Counted from the first letter of the stretch, positions 33,948-46,994 are shown. The stretch is DNA of 64,000 nt from Siphonodentalium dalli (GCA_032622095.1 CP136061.1:118678754-118742753); one strand, 5' to 3'. The notes: generated from the sequence alone by a model not told the origin. Translations and numbers: made by a program.

Positions 33948-35225
33948 TAGAATGCACTCACTGCCTATACTTGCGCCCATCACATGTTTGGCATGTTTTG
34001 TGGTGTCTTGCCAACAACAATTTGAACCACGGGTGCTGGCCCCTCGTTTTGAGAGATCGGTACAAAATCTGGATATCAAATTTCAGTTCATCCATCGCTG
34101 AAATATTTGTGTGTACGGACATAATATCTCTGTTATCTCCAGTTGATCTATTACACTAATGATGGTCTTAGTAATACCGTACGAGTTGTTTGACATATTT
34201 ATAGAACAATATAGACATCGCTGATATGAAGGGTGTGAAGACGATTGGTTGCTATATATTATATACCAATGGGTTAAATTACTAGTTTGACTAGAATGAT
34301 TTGTGTATGCCATTGCACTTCAGCGGCAAAAACCATCGAAGTCAATTACAAATACCGACACAATTAAGTAACATACACGTTAGTATTTGATTAAAAGTGT
34401 GTAAATGTGAAGATGCCCTTAGCGACTGAACATATCATCAAAATGTCTATTGCGTTGAGAATGAGAAAGCTTGTTTTCCCAGTTAATAAATAAGGCATTT
34501 TAATAATCCATGTTTCCACATTCACATTTTTCATTGTAATTGTTTCTCAATTGAACGATGCGCTCGACTGTTTGGCCGGACATGGTTTATAAATATGCAC
34601 CAGGATCTTTCGGAAATGTTTTGAACTTCGAAGAAAGTTTCCAGATATATGTTCCCACCTCACTGTCTCTGCGGGAAAAAAAAGATTCCGCACGCTTTTA
34701 GACTTCATCTCAACTCATTTCCCGAGTTCAAGTTACATAAAATAGGCTTCTAATGGGCAGTATTATTGCCCACTTTAATTTTCCATGCATGGTATATATA
34801 TATATATATATTTATAATAATAAAACACGAAGCTGTTGGCAGATGGATCGTGTAATACGAGTCTCAGCTGTCTGGACATCGACGTAATCATGTATGGTGT
34901 TTTGCGCGCCCTGTGACGTCCTGACATGCATCGTGACGTCATGGCGTCTTTATCGGTTTCCAGAAAGAAATCTTTCAATATTGTTCTTTTATGAACGATT
35001 TATTACCAAAATAAAACCAGATAACAATGCAATTTAAGTATATATGTGGATTTAATTTACAATTGGTGCAACTATTTCATATTAGCGCATGTGCATTCTT
35101 TACATTATGTACTTCCGGTATGACGTAACATATTTACGGAAGGACAGATAAAACAGACAAATAAACAGATAAACAGATATCCAGACCGAAAACATTTCTT
35201 GCGTCCAGCATGGACTGGCGCAAGT
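33948..35225. other. ~1.28-kb insertion splitting the TTAA MITE
   Basis: Comparison with copy A shows that this segment interrupts a MITE inside repeat L. It has no clear terminal repeats and no coding sequence. A TA microsatellite lies at 34793-34812. Its nature is unknown. Confidence 0.55.
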
Positions 35226-35465
35226 AATAACGCTCTTTATGTTTACCATATCCGGATCTAAACAAAAGACAGGTTCTGTAACGTTTTTGCTTTTGTTTAC
35301 ATAACAAAAGGAAAAACATTTGACAATAACATACTGTTTATGCCATATTTCTGATTGGTATAAGAACAAAGTCTGTCTATATTTTACTATTATTTCTGTT
35401 TATGGCGTTTTTTGACGGAGGTGAAAATTTTAACAGCATATCCACCGCCAACGCCGCCCGTATCT
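35226..35465 (+). mobile_element. TTAA MITE copy B/C, right part
   Basis: Matches the last 240 bp of copy A, from CGCTCTTTATGTTTACC to CCGCCCGTATCT, followed by TTAA at 35466-35469. Confidence 0.85.
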
Positions 35466-35860
35466 TTAAGTTGACAACAAACTTAACAAAGGTACTTTCA
35501 ATATAGAAGAGATAGTAATTTTTGGTGATGCTAGCCCACTGTGCGGGGTATAGCACTAAATTCACCTTTTGTGGACCCCAATTTGCAAGTCCAGCTCCAT
35601 ATTTTGAGCCCTGACTCCGTATACAGGAATTTATGTAATTATTGAAAGGGACCAAATGCATTCGTGGTGGATAAATGTGCAAAGACTATGAAAGTCGGCA
35701 AAACTAACATGACAATAAATCTGCATTTACTCACTTACTACAAGTTTTATATCATCCATATGAAAACAAAATCTCATTATGATATATCAGTCGACGTCTC
35801 CCACACTGAGCGACAAACACACAAGTATAATATTACCAAGTCATGATCCACTAAAATTTG
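35466..35860 (+). repeat. Dispersed repeat L, 3' part (copy 3)
   Basis: Matches 19707-20105 closely, including CAGTCGACGT.TCCCACACTG and TGATCCACTAAAATT. Here it continues into unique sequence instead of the satellite. Confidence 0.85.
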
Positions 35861-36402
35861 GGAACATGACTTGTATACATATAAGCACTCTGATAGTGTG
35901 GGCGCATTCATGCGGCAGTCGGATGCGACCGCTATCATTTCAAGTTTAATAGCTTTAAACTTGATATCGGTTCCCATCCATACACTGTTTTCGCCCATGT
36001 GTGTACTCTATTGTACTGTTGATGCATACTGTCAGCAACAACTTGAAACATTCTTTGTTAACGTTTTTCTCTATGGATTATGATGTTTGGTGGTGTATGC
36101 ATCAATTTCTAGGCGGGTGTGGAATTCTCACATTTGAGCATTTACTATAATCCAAGATGGCGTCAAACATGGCCGCCGTAACATAGAATATGAACAAAGT
36201 CAGTTTAATGTGTTTTGTTTGAACAAATTTATATATTATTTGGATGCTAAAACATTTTATTATATACTTGCCCATGAATTATAAGGTTTTAGTAGTGAGA
36301 TATAAGTGATATCCCACTAGTGAGTGATATCAGCTTGAAATTTCTGATTATTGACATTCATTGGGGGCCATAGGCAAGTAACTAAAGTATATAATAAACA
36401 GA

Positions 36403-36523
36403 ATATCCACACTTTTTCAGTGGATATGGGTTAAATCTCATTCGTGATGACAAAACATTTCAATTCAATGTTTTGTCATAACTCATGAGATATAACCCAT
36501 ATCCACTGAAAAAGTGTGGATAT
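36403..36523. repeat. Long hairpin
   Basis: Arms of about 57 bp (36403-36459 and 36468-36523): ATATCCACACTTTTTCAGTG pairs with its complement, and ATGACAAAACATT pairs across a 9-base loop. Few mismatches. Shorter inverted words (TTTATTATATACTT..GCC) lie outside at 36251-36396. Confidence 0.85.
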
Positions 36524-37481
36524 CCTCTATATACTACTCTTTGTAGGACAATTGGGACTCCGTTAGAAAGATGACTGTCAAAATGGCGACCGGAATGGGG
36601 AAAATAAATTGGTTTCCACCCATATCTCCTACATCCGTTTTACTGTTTTGAACATGCGACAAATTGCGCCCTGTTTTCCTATTACTCATATTGTATTATG
36701 AACTGCTTAATAGTGTGTGTTGTTTCTTTGGTCTCAGCCACTTCCAATCCCTAAAAAATTATCTTCGAGCACGTAGTGTGAAATTTTGCCGAAAACTCAG
36801 TATTGGTTCCTTGTCATATTTTAATGTTAAATGAACATTTGAGGAATTAAGCGAGCAGGATTATTGCCTATATGATGCAATCTTATTAGGGCCCGAAGCG
36901 GTTACTATGATTTATGAATGGCGGCAAATTTATAGATAATTAGATATTTCGTCCATATACACTTACATGCCGTGAATGATGCATGGGGTTGGCTAATCTG
37001 CATGTTTTACATTAGAAAGAAACAATTTAAGATACAATAGAAGACACTATGTATATGCAAATTACAGTGCGCATGCGGTATGATATATATATTGTAGAAG
37101 ACCAGAGACTCCCTTATCATTTATTTATTCATTCAAGATACAACCTTGTATAATTTAGTGCAGATACCCCAGCAATGTGGAGAATGCACACTCAATGTGT
37201 GAAGATAATATGGTTAGTGTATACTGACGTGGATAATCTTGGCCGTATGTAACGGAACTTGTGTCACATTGGTCGTATGGGCAATGATATGACTGAGTAT
37301 CAGACTGACTGAAGTGGGGCATTTCTAGAGTTCAAAAACCTGTAAAATATAAACTATTGCCATGCCAAAGTAGATCAGGGAAATCATTTGATCACAGCAT
37401 CATTAAAGGAAGATACATTGGGTTGCCGGTACAATGTAATGTTGCTATCACGACATACAATTACCAATCACACATGCTCAG
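36524..37481. other. Unassigned region
   Basis: Nothing recognisable as a gene or repeat. Confidence 0.35.
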
Positions 37482-37825
37482 AGGTCGCCTCGCATATATT
37501 AGAGAATGCATTGGCCTAACAATTTTTTATAATTTTTTTTAAATAAATGTTTCTTACAATTTTTAGGACATAAAATAAAAAAAACATCCATTACCATGCA
37601 GGGAGCCCCACACATGTATAGAAGCATATAGAAGAGTGTCGTCTGCTCATGTTTGTCTGGGGCTCTGTATGGGTGAAATTATAAAATTGTTAAAAATACA
37701 AGAAGAAATTATTAAAATTGTAAAACATTGTTAGGCCAATGCATTATCTTATATTATATTAGAATGCATTGGCACAGGGTAAAAAAAATCCCGACTTACG
37801 ACTGGTTTTGATATGGCAGGTCACA
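37482..37825. mobile_element. TA-flanked MITE, truncated copy T3
   Basis: Matches T1/T2 from AGGTCGCCTCGCATATAT to the right end ATGGCAGGTCACA. The left terminal 60 bp are missing. Confidence 0.8.
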
Positions 37826-38841
37826 TATGAACTACAGTTACTACGCCACAATCAGCCCTAGACCAACGAAAGTTATCTGATGAGGTCCCTTGACCGACCT
37901 TTACTTACAGTAAACATTCCGCATTCCAATAGGTCTACACATTGTATTATAGAATCGCACGCCATTGTTGACCAATTATTTTATGAACATTCAAACACAA
38001 GATTGGTCCACTGAGGTGATCATTACATGTACTAATATATGTTGTGATTAGAAATTTGCTTACAACAAGCAAATACAGGGACGTATCGACACGAAAGGCA
38101 GGGAGGGGACACATCATGCCAGAGATTTAAAAGTTGAAAATCTAAATCAAAACAGTTTATAATGCCTTAAGTATGCCTAGTATACGCCATAATATAAACT
38201 AGAAATGCAGTGTAATAGTTACGATGATTGAATGGAATTTGTTAGAATGTGAAGCAATTCAAAATGCGAACATTGCTAATCTTTATAAACATTTTGATTT
38301 AAAAAATAGATTGAATTCCTTGCTCAATTTGATAACATATTTTAAAAAAATCAAAATTTGGAAAAAGATATACATCCACCGGGGCACCCCGAGTAACCAC
38401 ACCAAATTTGGTTGAAATCGGTCCCCGGGTCTTGGAGAAAACTCGCGAAGAAACAGGTCCTCATCGGAAGATTTTATAATATTTTGTATCCAATAGTAAC
38501 GTAAAACTTCAGTTGAATTTAGTAGCTAACCTCGGAAATTCCACCATCAGTTAAAGATGCCCGGTCCTATATGACACCATAAAACCACAATCGGTAAGTT
38601 ATACACACACACGGTCCTAAATTTAACAGTTCTATATAGTTGAGAGAATTGTGGACGTGAAGGTACTATAATATGTGGGCTGTCTCGGATGACGTGTGAT
38701 CAGGGTTATAACTCAAGGACATAATAAGAGAACTCGAATTTAAAGTTTGCTGAGATATTTGAGTCAAGTGGCTGACAGACTATTTTGTCTGCTGCAAATG
38801 TAGCATGATTTTGTGTCACAGGTAAACGATTTGAAATAGTG
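37826..38841. other. Unassigned region
   Basis: No gene recognised. 38375-38460 has text (CACACCAAATTTGGTTGAAA, GGTCCCCGGGTCTTGGAGAA) similar in style to Helitron-family bodies, but no ends. Confidence 0.3.
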
Positions 38842-39075
38842 TCATATTAGTTCCTTTATCAATAAGTTTTTGAATGTATAGTTAAATTTACAACTTTTTA
38901 TGTTGGTGTTTATTGAATTCCACAAACTAGGGAAAACAGTTAGATTGGGTCATATGAGGCCTTTACGAGTACTAACAAAATTATTCACCACCTGGAATAT
39001 TTGGCGGCCTAGCACATCTGATCTTATCTTATGATTAATAGGAGTATTGATGGCCAGACAACGACTATCAAAATG
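38842..39075 (-). pseudogene. C-terminal fragment of a non-LTR polymerase
   Basis: The minus-strand frame reads NHKIRSDVLGRQIFQVVNNF, then after one stop PNLTVFPSLWNSINTNIKSC, and ends KNLLIKELI and a stop at 38842-38844. The PSLWNSI followed by a basic/hydrophobic tail is typical of L2/CR1/jockey polymerase C-termini. It is short and decayed. Confidence 0.6.
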
Positions 39076-41084
39076 AGACATTTTAAAGATACATTATCCG
39101 AATTAACGCTCCTAAATTACTATTTCGTTGGAAGTAAACATATCTGATTCGAGTCGAGGAACCCACCCATCAAAGCTCATAATTATCAGATATCGATTTT
39201 TGAAATCTCTTATTTTTCACCGCCTGGAATATTTGGCGACCTAAAAAATATTCGACGAGCCGACCGACATACTCTCGATATCAAATTGCGTTGAACAAAA
39301 TGTTTATTATACTAGAGTTGACAGTGGTTTTTTTTATTTTTTTATAATTAATAGATTCTGATAACTAAAGCGTCTTTTGGAGAAAGTTGTTGTGTTGGAA
39401 CCTAATGACACGGGGACCATCGAATAGGATTGTGTACCATTAACACGTTTAGAATTGTCGTCATCCGAGCAGAATTCCAACGATCGCCTCTTTTAAAGAG
39501 CGTCCATGCTTCCATCGCCCAAAATAGGTAGGTACTAAAGATCGTTCTCGATTACGAGTTTGTGTGGTAGTTTTTGACCAATCCAAGTTAACTAAATGCC
39601 CACATATACCAATAATAACGAATCGTACGTGACACGTAGTGGAGCAACCACACATGAGGTGCCTCAAATTTGCCTCTTTTCGGGGACATAACGCTAAGAA
39701 TAATTTATGTAACATCATGCAGTGGTCACGACGGAGACGTCATGCCAAATTGACAAAGTGGAGTGTAAAATCTTGTCTGGATTATCTTCATGACTTCTTC
39801 ACTTTTCATTTTCATTAAGCTGACCAACGGAATTGGTCTAAATGAAATTAATAGACTTAAATCACATGTGAATTCTTCGTAAGTTGTGAAGTAGTTACTT
39901 TCATTTTTATCGCGATGCTTCATTTCCAATTCCGTCTTTTTTTGCAATCTTCACACGGTTGCTAACCGGAAGTCTCGTGACAATTTCTCCAAAATATATA
40001 CCCGCCATCTTGAAAAATCACTGATGGATATAGAAAAAATTATATGACGTCATTCACCTGCCTTAGGTATAATCACCCTTGGTGGTTGCTATCAGTATGA
40101 TTCTGAGTGTATGTTAAGGACCAGACGCACCTTTTGACAAAATTTCTTGGTATTTCAAAATGGACTTTCTTAAAATCTGTCAGAAATATCTTTGTGAAAC
40201 TGGCACAAGCGATTATTGTGACACTAAATTTAAGAACCATCGACCCATTGGGTATTATAACCTCATTTACTTTTATGGCATGAGAAATATTTCACTGTTT
40301 TCAGGTACCATGCAAGAAAGTCTGCAAAATATTGTTTTTCTGAAGTGCAGTTCATAAATCCATGGTATCATATATGAAGACCGTGAGAGGAGACTTAATT
40401 ATTTTTAATTCGTGAAATTTAATGATTATTTTCATTTAGAAAGACAACTAACCATTAATAATGTTCTTTATTTGAGATTGTTCATGTCATACTTGCTGAT
40501 CAATGAACAATTTGGCTGTGATGAGTTCTGAGTCATGGGTTCAACCAAGTTAAAGCTGACCACCATATCTCGTAACACTGTAGCCTAATTCCAGTTGATT
40601 GCTCACTGCTTGAGTGGATCAAACTGCATATCAACATTTGTTTTCATTTGGGATGGAATATTTTGACTGCATTATTCTTCATTATAAGTTATGAGGGTAT
40701 GATGCTATATCATGCAATTAAAAATCTGACTCAACATTATATTACAAATGAAGCCTCATCATGCATAGAGTCAAGGCAATAAGCCATTTAGTGATTGATG
40801 TGTTGTGTGAAATTAATAATTATTCTAGCAGTTCATGCTACCAAAATGGACAAAAAACGAACATACTGTTTTCAACCTCTCTAATTTATATTAAAATCTG
40901 TTGTTTTTGTCGTATCTTAATAAACGCTCAGATTCGCCAGATAGATCTAGATAAATACTGTGTTGAAAATATCTTGCCATTTTATATATTAGTTTTACAG
41001 ATTTGACTCTCCTCATTTTCAAACTGAAAATATTATCCATTCAAAATTTGCAACGGTTGTAGTGGACTTCGCTTAGATGCATGC
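39076..41084. other. Unassigned region
   Basis: No convincing exon. Several 60-85 codon frames exist on both strands with no motif. An ACCGGAAGT site is at 39965-39973. Confidence 0.3.
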
Positions 41085-41610
41085 ATGCATGACAACCTTA
41101 TAGCTGAAAGCCCAATGTGTATAGACGATGATGTAACCTTCTTTTTCGAATGTCCATTATTCCGACCGCAACGAACTAAATTAAATTATGTGACAAACTA
41201 AATGAGTATGCTTTCACAATATTTCAGAAAGCAAATGTTTTATTTAACGTAAAACAATCGTAATTACTTAACCCCTCATTTTTTGCCTTTATTTAGATCA
41301 ATTATACAAAAGAAGAAAAAATAGCATTTTTGACTGTTGAATTCTTTTTCACCTCTCTGGCAGTTGTGGATATGCACGACTCACGACATGGCATGATATT
41401 TATAGAAGAGGATCTCGGGACCGGTAATCACAATCAACCAATCACCAGACATAATCATCAACATTCTTAATATTACATGTACATTATATCTGTTATTCAT
41501 CTTGCTTAAACATTTGTGTAAATATTGTTGGGAGAGGGCCATCTTAAGTTGTTATAACTTATGTCCCAATCCATTGTAACTTGTGTTATAATAAATATGT
41601 TCAAAACAAC
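41085..41610 (+). pseudogene. 3' end of a jockey/CR1-like retrotransposon
   Basis: HDNLIAESPMCIDDDVTFFF followed by ECPLFRPQRTKLN lines up with NHLIDSKLCSCGL...FFEC of copy 1. Downstream, GGGAGAGGGCCATC, TGTCCCAATCC and AATAAATATG match the order of the copy 1 3' UTR (GGGAGAGGGTGTTAC, TGTCATCCCATCC, AATAAA). Confidence 0.65.
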
Positions 41611-41938
41611 GATTTTGAGGATTGAATTATTTGACGTAAAATCGGGCAGTGAATCTTCATACAATCTAAGTAAAATTCTTACCTCGAATATAGAATCTTA
41701 TCCGGATCAAACGAAAATCGTTACCGCGTTCATGTTGAATAGACGGATGTGTATATTATCTGTTATCCATAATAGTATGGGTGTCGTATTCCACGTGAGT
41801 ATCCCTCATTCAATGCAATGTGTAATTTAATTTAATACAACAACCATACAATTTGTACAATTTCAGCATGAATGGCTTTCAAAGCATCTTTTGATACCGG
41901 ATAGATCAAGCAATCTTCGTATTGTGGGAACATTATAA
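41561..41938 (+). CDS. Unidentified two-exon coding candidate (3' end of a gene)
   Basis: An open frame up to 41794 ends exactly at CAC|GTGAGT. A 72-bp intron (41795-41866) ends ATTTGTACAATTTCAG. The frame continues in phase 0 as HEWLSKHLLIPDRSSNLRIV, then GTL and a stop at 41936-41938. Composition looks coding (ELFDVKSGSESSYNLSKILT, then SNIESYPDQTKIVT). No family was recognised. The 5' limit is unclear: before about 41605 the sequence is a retrotransposon 3' UTR, so the true exon may start near 41606 (TTTTGAG|GATTG). If so, a retrotransposon lies in the upstream intron, or has cut the gene. The matching donor, acceptor, phase and stop make chance less likely, but a small pseudogene or chance frame is possible. 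Confidence 0.35.
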
Positions 41939-42109
41939 GGCTTATAGATTGCCCGAACATTTCGGTGAACCAGATGCATGTCGAGTAGGTGAATGCCACT
42001 ACATTTTGAAATAATGTCCAACTGATTTGCCATCAAAACACTACTATGTCACCCCTGGTTAAGTGACGTTGCAACATTACTGTGATGCTGACGGCCCCTC
42101 CAGACTCCT
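41939..42109. other. Unassigned spacer
   Basis: Nothing seen; possible 3' UTR of the candidate ending at 41938. Confidence 0.3.
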
Positions 42110-43437
42110 GTTGGATTGCTATATGGTGCTGGTGCCGAGTCCTGCTGAATAAGCGAGATCACTCAGTCGCGCCATATTAGATTCATGCAGCCCCCGTTCC
42201 GCGGGTTAAGTGCTACGGACCAATGTTCTGGAGGTGCATTCCATATATGGAACTTTTGAAGATTCATTATTCCATAGATGGATCTTTTGATTATTCATGA
42301 ATTCCATATATGGAATTCACATCCAGAACTTGGACCTGTAGCACTTAAACCGTGGAACGGGGGCTGGATGAATCTAATATGGCCGTGACTCAGTGACCTC
42401 GCTTATTGCTGTGGTGCTGGTGGGTCCTGTTGAATTGCTGTGATGTCGGTGGGTCCTGCTCAATTGTTGTGGTGCTGGTGGGTCCTGTTGAATTGCTATG
42501 GTGTCGGTGGGTCCTGTTGAATTGCTATGATGTCGGTGGGTCCTGTTGTATTGCTATGGTGCTGGTGGGTCCTGTTGAATTGCTATGATGTCGGTGGGTC
42601 CTGGTGAATTTATATGATGTTGGTGGGTCCTGGTGAATTGATATGATGTTGGTTGGTCCTGTTGAATTGATATGATGTTAGTGGGTCCTGGTGAATTGAT
42701 ATGATGTTGGTGGGTCCTGCTGAATTTCTATGATGCTGGTGTCGGGTCCTGATGAATAGCTATGATGTCGGTGGGTCCTGGTGAATTGATATGATGTTGG
42801 TGGGTCCTGGTGAATTGATATGATGTTGGTGGGTCCTGATGAATTCATATGATGTTGGTGGGTCCTGCTGAATTGCTATGATGTTGGTGGATCCTGCTGA
42901 ATTGATATGATGCCGATGGGTCCTGCTGAATTGCTATGTTGCTGGTGCCGGGTCCTGGTGAATTGATATGATGTTGGTGGGTCCTGGTGAATTGATATGA
43001 TGTTGGTGGGTCCTGCTGAATTGCTATGATGTTGGTGGATCCTGCTGAATTGATATGATGCCGATGGGTCCTGCTGAATTGCTATGTTGCTGGTGCCGGG
43101 TCCTGGTGAATTGATATGATGTTGGTGGGTCCTGGTGAATTGATATGATATTGGTGGGTCCTGTTGAATTGCTATGTTGCTGGTGGGTCCTGCTGAATTG
43201 ATATGATGCCGATGGGTCCTGCTGAATTGCCATGTTGCTGGTGGGTCCTGCAGAATTGCTATGTTGCTGGTGGGTCCTGCTGAATTGTTATGATGCTGGT
43301 GGGTCCTGCTGAATTGATATGATGCCGGTGGGTCCTGCTGAATTGCTATGTTGCTGGTGGGTCCTGCTGAATTGATATGATGCTGGTGGGTCCTGCTGAG
43401 TTGCTATGATGTTGGTGGGTCTTGCTGAATTGCTATT
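42110..43437. repeat. 29-bp minisatellite
   Basis: About 35 units of consensus GAATTGCTATGATGTTGGTG plus GGTCCTGCT from about 42405, with two to three units already before the MITE at 42150-42405. Variant bases are shared by groups of neighbouring units, which suggests local duplication blocks (for example 42750-43100). Open frames in it are artefacts. Confidence 0.95.
42150..42405. mobile_element. Palindromic MITE inserted in the minisatellite
   Basis: Arms of about 100 bp begin TAAGCGAGATCACTCAGTCG on the left and, inward from the right, TAAGCGAGGTCACTGAGTCA. CAGCCCCCGTTCC and TTCCATATATGGAA recur in both arms. The element splits a minisatellite unit between CTGAA and TTGCT. No clear target duplication. 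Confidence 0.8.
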
Positions 43438-44227
43438 GCGGTTTACATTTTATTGACAACATAATTATAACATATTAAGGACTGTCAAATATTTGCAAGG
43501 GAGTGACCTAAAATATAAATCGCGCGTGAAATGGGAAAATCTCAATCACGCCGGCAGGGCGGGAAACAATACTGGAATCGAAATTCGTGATGCATGCAAA
43601 CTTTATTATATCGCGTTTAAATTATCCTAATATTACAGAGTACATACGTGAATATGATAATCCTTAGATATCCTCCTATTATCATGAAACGACAAGGAAC
43701 ACACACTTATGAACAAAGCAGATTATGCATTCAGGTTATCGCGAATTCGGTCGATGTTGAAAGCTACACGATGACGTTGTTCGTCGAGTTTCGTTGAAAT
43801 CGACATGTTGACATTTTATGGATGAAATGAACATGATGAAATCGACAAGCTTCTTCGTACAGTGCACATCTCAATCGGATTGCGAACATAATGGTTAATT
43901 TCAGTAAAAAATACTCCCCTCTCTACAACAACCAACAGTCGTGGCTCTTGAATACCGTACTGTCATTTTTATGTTGGGAGTTTATGTTCTATAATAATTT
44001 GTACAAAAGAGACGGATTTCTCACCTGCCCCGATGTATGATTGACCTAATTTATACACGAAATTGCTAGCTATAAGACTCGCTCTTTCAATGAACCCTTG
44101 TAAATGTCTGGCGTGAAATTAGTCATAATCACACCACGATATAAGGCCTAAGTGAATCTTATTTGATGGGAATACGCATCTGTGAAGTTATTTTTATAAG
44201 ATTAAAAAGGGCACATGTATATCCTAG
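43438..44227. other. Unassigned region
   Basis: Nothing recognised. Confidence 0.3.
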
Positions 44228-44312
44228 CGTAGTCCAACAAATTAGACTATTCGGATTAAGATATATTTTAATATTTGGACATTTATGTTATCTTAATTCC
44301 TCATCGTCTAAT
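44228..44312 (+). repeat. Short repeat with inverted partner at 51075-51170
   Basis: GTCCAACAAATTAGACTATT and GGATTAAGATATATTTTAAT, then ATTTGGACATTTA, match the reverse complement of 51080-51165. Confidence 0.75.
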
Positions 44313-44868
44313 ACAGGACGCGAAAGCGTTACTCGCAACGAATCCGGAAAACAAATCCGGATAGGACATGCCCCTTAAAATTACATTGTTCACGTTTAAT
44401 GACACAAATAAAACTATAAATAAAAACACATACCTCTGTTGGAATGTTAAATATCATGACTGAACTAACTAGCATAAATTTGTGTCACTATTAATCCATA
44501 AAATTTTCTCAGAAGACAACGGACAAAAATATTCAAACCGTCTTCGCTTGCTTTAATAAGTAAGGCATGCGTAATAAAATAATAATAATAAGAAATCTGG
44601 GAAAACACGCGAAATTAACATAATTTATTCAGGCCACACCAAACTGATTTCGCAGTTTCATTGTTCCAGACCACATAGGAAAAGGCGTATTTTTATGGAC
44701 AACTATGGGAACTATATACTTATCATTTTGTTAGTGAATGATTTTTGTTGACATATATATAGTAAGTACATATGTAGTAAGTGCTACATACAAACGCTAA
44801 CTGGATATCAAGCCACATACAGAGACGTAAAGAAAGTTACAGTGGTGGGGTGTTCAGTTGGCCTTTAG

Positions 44869-45400
44869 TTTCAACAATTGGAAAGTGTATGCCTAACGGC
44901 TGCGGACACACGTATCACAGTAGCGATGGCATATTAGGTGTGACAATTAATTATGGTGCAATTTTGGTGATAATTGGTCGTCATATTCCTGTGCCATAGC
45001 GAGACATGTCGCCCGCCGCACATTCACACAATGAGTCTATTCCAAGCTCTATCAGCGTCGAGATCGACATCTCAATGATTTATCAAACCGAATGTCTTGT
45101 CGCTGTTGATCGTTACTCAACACGCAATGGTATTCTGGACGATCGGTCGTGCAATTTTATGTATCGTAGAGAATACAATGTGGCTAAACGTAATGAGTAG
45201 AGATCAACCTTGGTGAAACTCAATGGGTTAATTGGTCAGTCGACTCACTGTGCGAATATGCGGCGCGCGACACGACTCCCTATGGCATATAAATTATGTT
45301 GACCAATTGTCACCAAACTCTACCATAATTAATTGTCACACATACTATGCCATCGCTACTGTGGTACGTGTGTCCACAGCCAACAGGTTGAAATTGTTCT
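44869..45400. repeat. Inverted repeat with ~320-bp centre
   Basis: 44869-44979 pairs with 45301-45400 (CACAGTAGCGATGGCATA, GTGTGACAATTAATTATGGT, ATTGGTC). The centre (44980-45300) has more ATTGGTC/GACCAAT words but no gene. Confidence 0.75.
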
Positions 45401-46536
45401 GATATGCGAGTATTACAATTGTGGTCCTATTTAATGTGAAATTTGTAGTGATGAATCGATTTGGGAATATATATACCATGTATATGGATTCAATTATTCT
45501 ACATAATTTGTCGTTAAGGCAGGTTTTGGTTTTCCGTATCAATAATATGTCGGCCGGTCTATTGCCAATTATATAATTTCCAATTTTACTGAACACAGTC
45601 AATCAACTATTTTCGGTACGGTACCGTACGTACATACTTTAATTTATCTCCAAGTCTTCCAATGTACGTTTTAACACATATTCACCGTATTAACGACCAT
45701 ATATTCTGTTAAATATAATAGGCTGACCATACTTACCATTACTTACCGTAGAAGACATTAACACCGTTTTCTCGCTTTACTGGAAAAAGCGGAAATAATC
45801 GGAACCACCATTTTATGCCAAAATATCGAACATATGTTCCAGCTTTTGGTCATAGTTTTCGACTTGTGAACATTTCATGGGGCAGGTGGTCGTGGAATTC
45901 ATCGAATACAACTGGTGTACTTACCCGAAACAATACGAATATAATCCACATAAGTGACTAATAATAACAACTATTGCGCCATGCATATCATACTCTCGTC
46001 GAATCTTGACATACGGGAAAGCTTGAAAGACCAATCGTCCGGTTAACCATAAAGCATAGACTATTACGCTTTTTAAAAGTAATCAATTTGCATTTCAAAA
46101 ATAATAAAATAATTTCCATATCCCTTCAAATATTGTTTACTTAATAAAAGGCATTTTTATTTTTGGTACAGAAATGTCAATGGCATAATTAGAACATTGG
46201 TATGATGAAAATGTCAGCAACATCGAACAAACAGACCCTTATTATTGTTATTTTATCAAACAAACAACCTTTGGCGCTAATATGCTATCGATAAATGACA
46301 ACAATTTGACCCAGTTTATATTTCCAGATCTGCACGGTATATCTTGATTTTCACGAGTAATCAATTTTCCTGGCCTAAGCGTGACGTCAATGAATTTGTT
46401 TGTTTTCGAAAATGGTGAAATGTTTTACACTCCGGGATTAAACTAACTAATCTTTAATTCTGACAACTTTTATATCACAATCTAAGTGTGAACACAAAGA
46501 ATACTATCTCCGCTACAGGTAAGACTTATGTAGTTA
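45401..46536. other. Unassigned region
   Basis: No gene recognised. A GTGACGTCAATG (CRE-like) sequence is at 46381-46392, upstream of the duplicated segment. Confidence 0.3.
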
Positions 46537-46994
46537 CAGTGGATCAACGGACACAAACGAAAACCGGAAGTCGCAGGGTCCGAGGCGAGGAATTTGTGTT
46601 GTCAAAGTTTGCAGACACTTTCTGACACCGTTTTTGCTGCTAATAAACACATTTAGACACCACTTCTAACCAGTTTAAGGTAAGTGAATATTTCGTCACT
46701 AATATTCGACCCCCGACGATCAGTTATAGAATCAGCTGTCAGTGCTCTACCACGGGGGGGGGGGGGAATGCAATTTAATCATCGCCGCGCGATGATTTCT
46801 TCCACAAAATATCCCAGAAAATGTAAATTTTCACAATCATCTCAGCAACATTTTGCCACAACCATTATACCGATCGAAGCGCCTGTTCTCCTCCCACAAT
46901 TTCGTATATTGAGTATTGTCATGGAATGTCTCAGTATTCCAAATTTCCAATTTATATGCAGGTACCCGCTTCAAAATTACTGTCCGGTTAGTCC
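46537..46994 (+). repeat. Inverted duplication, copy 1 (with splice-donor and ETS-like motifs)
   Basis: Matches the reverse complement of 50519-50968 along its whole length with small indels. It includes ACCGGAAGTCGCAG (ETS-like) at about 46563, GCTGCTAATAAACACAT, and CCAGTTTAAG followed by GTAAGTGA at 46680-46687, a good 5' splice donor. A run of 13 G at 46756-46768 replaces an A/T stretch in the other copy. Confidence 0.85.

Noticed and set aside
42406-43233. Repetitive frames in the 29-bp minisatellite, both strands
   Set aside because: 29 is not divisible by three; the frames are short and follow the repeat, not a gene.
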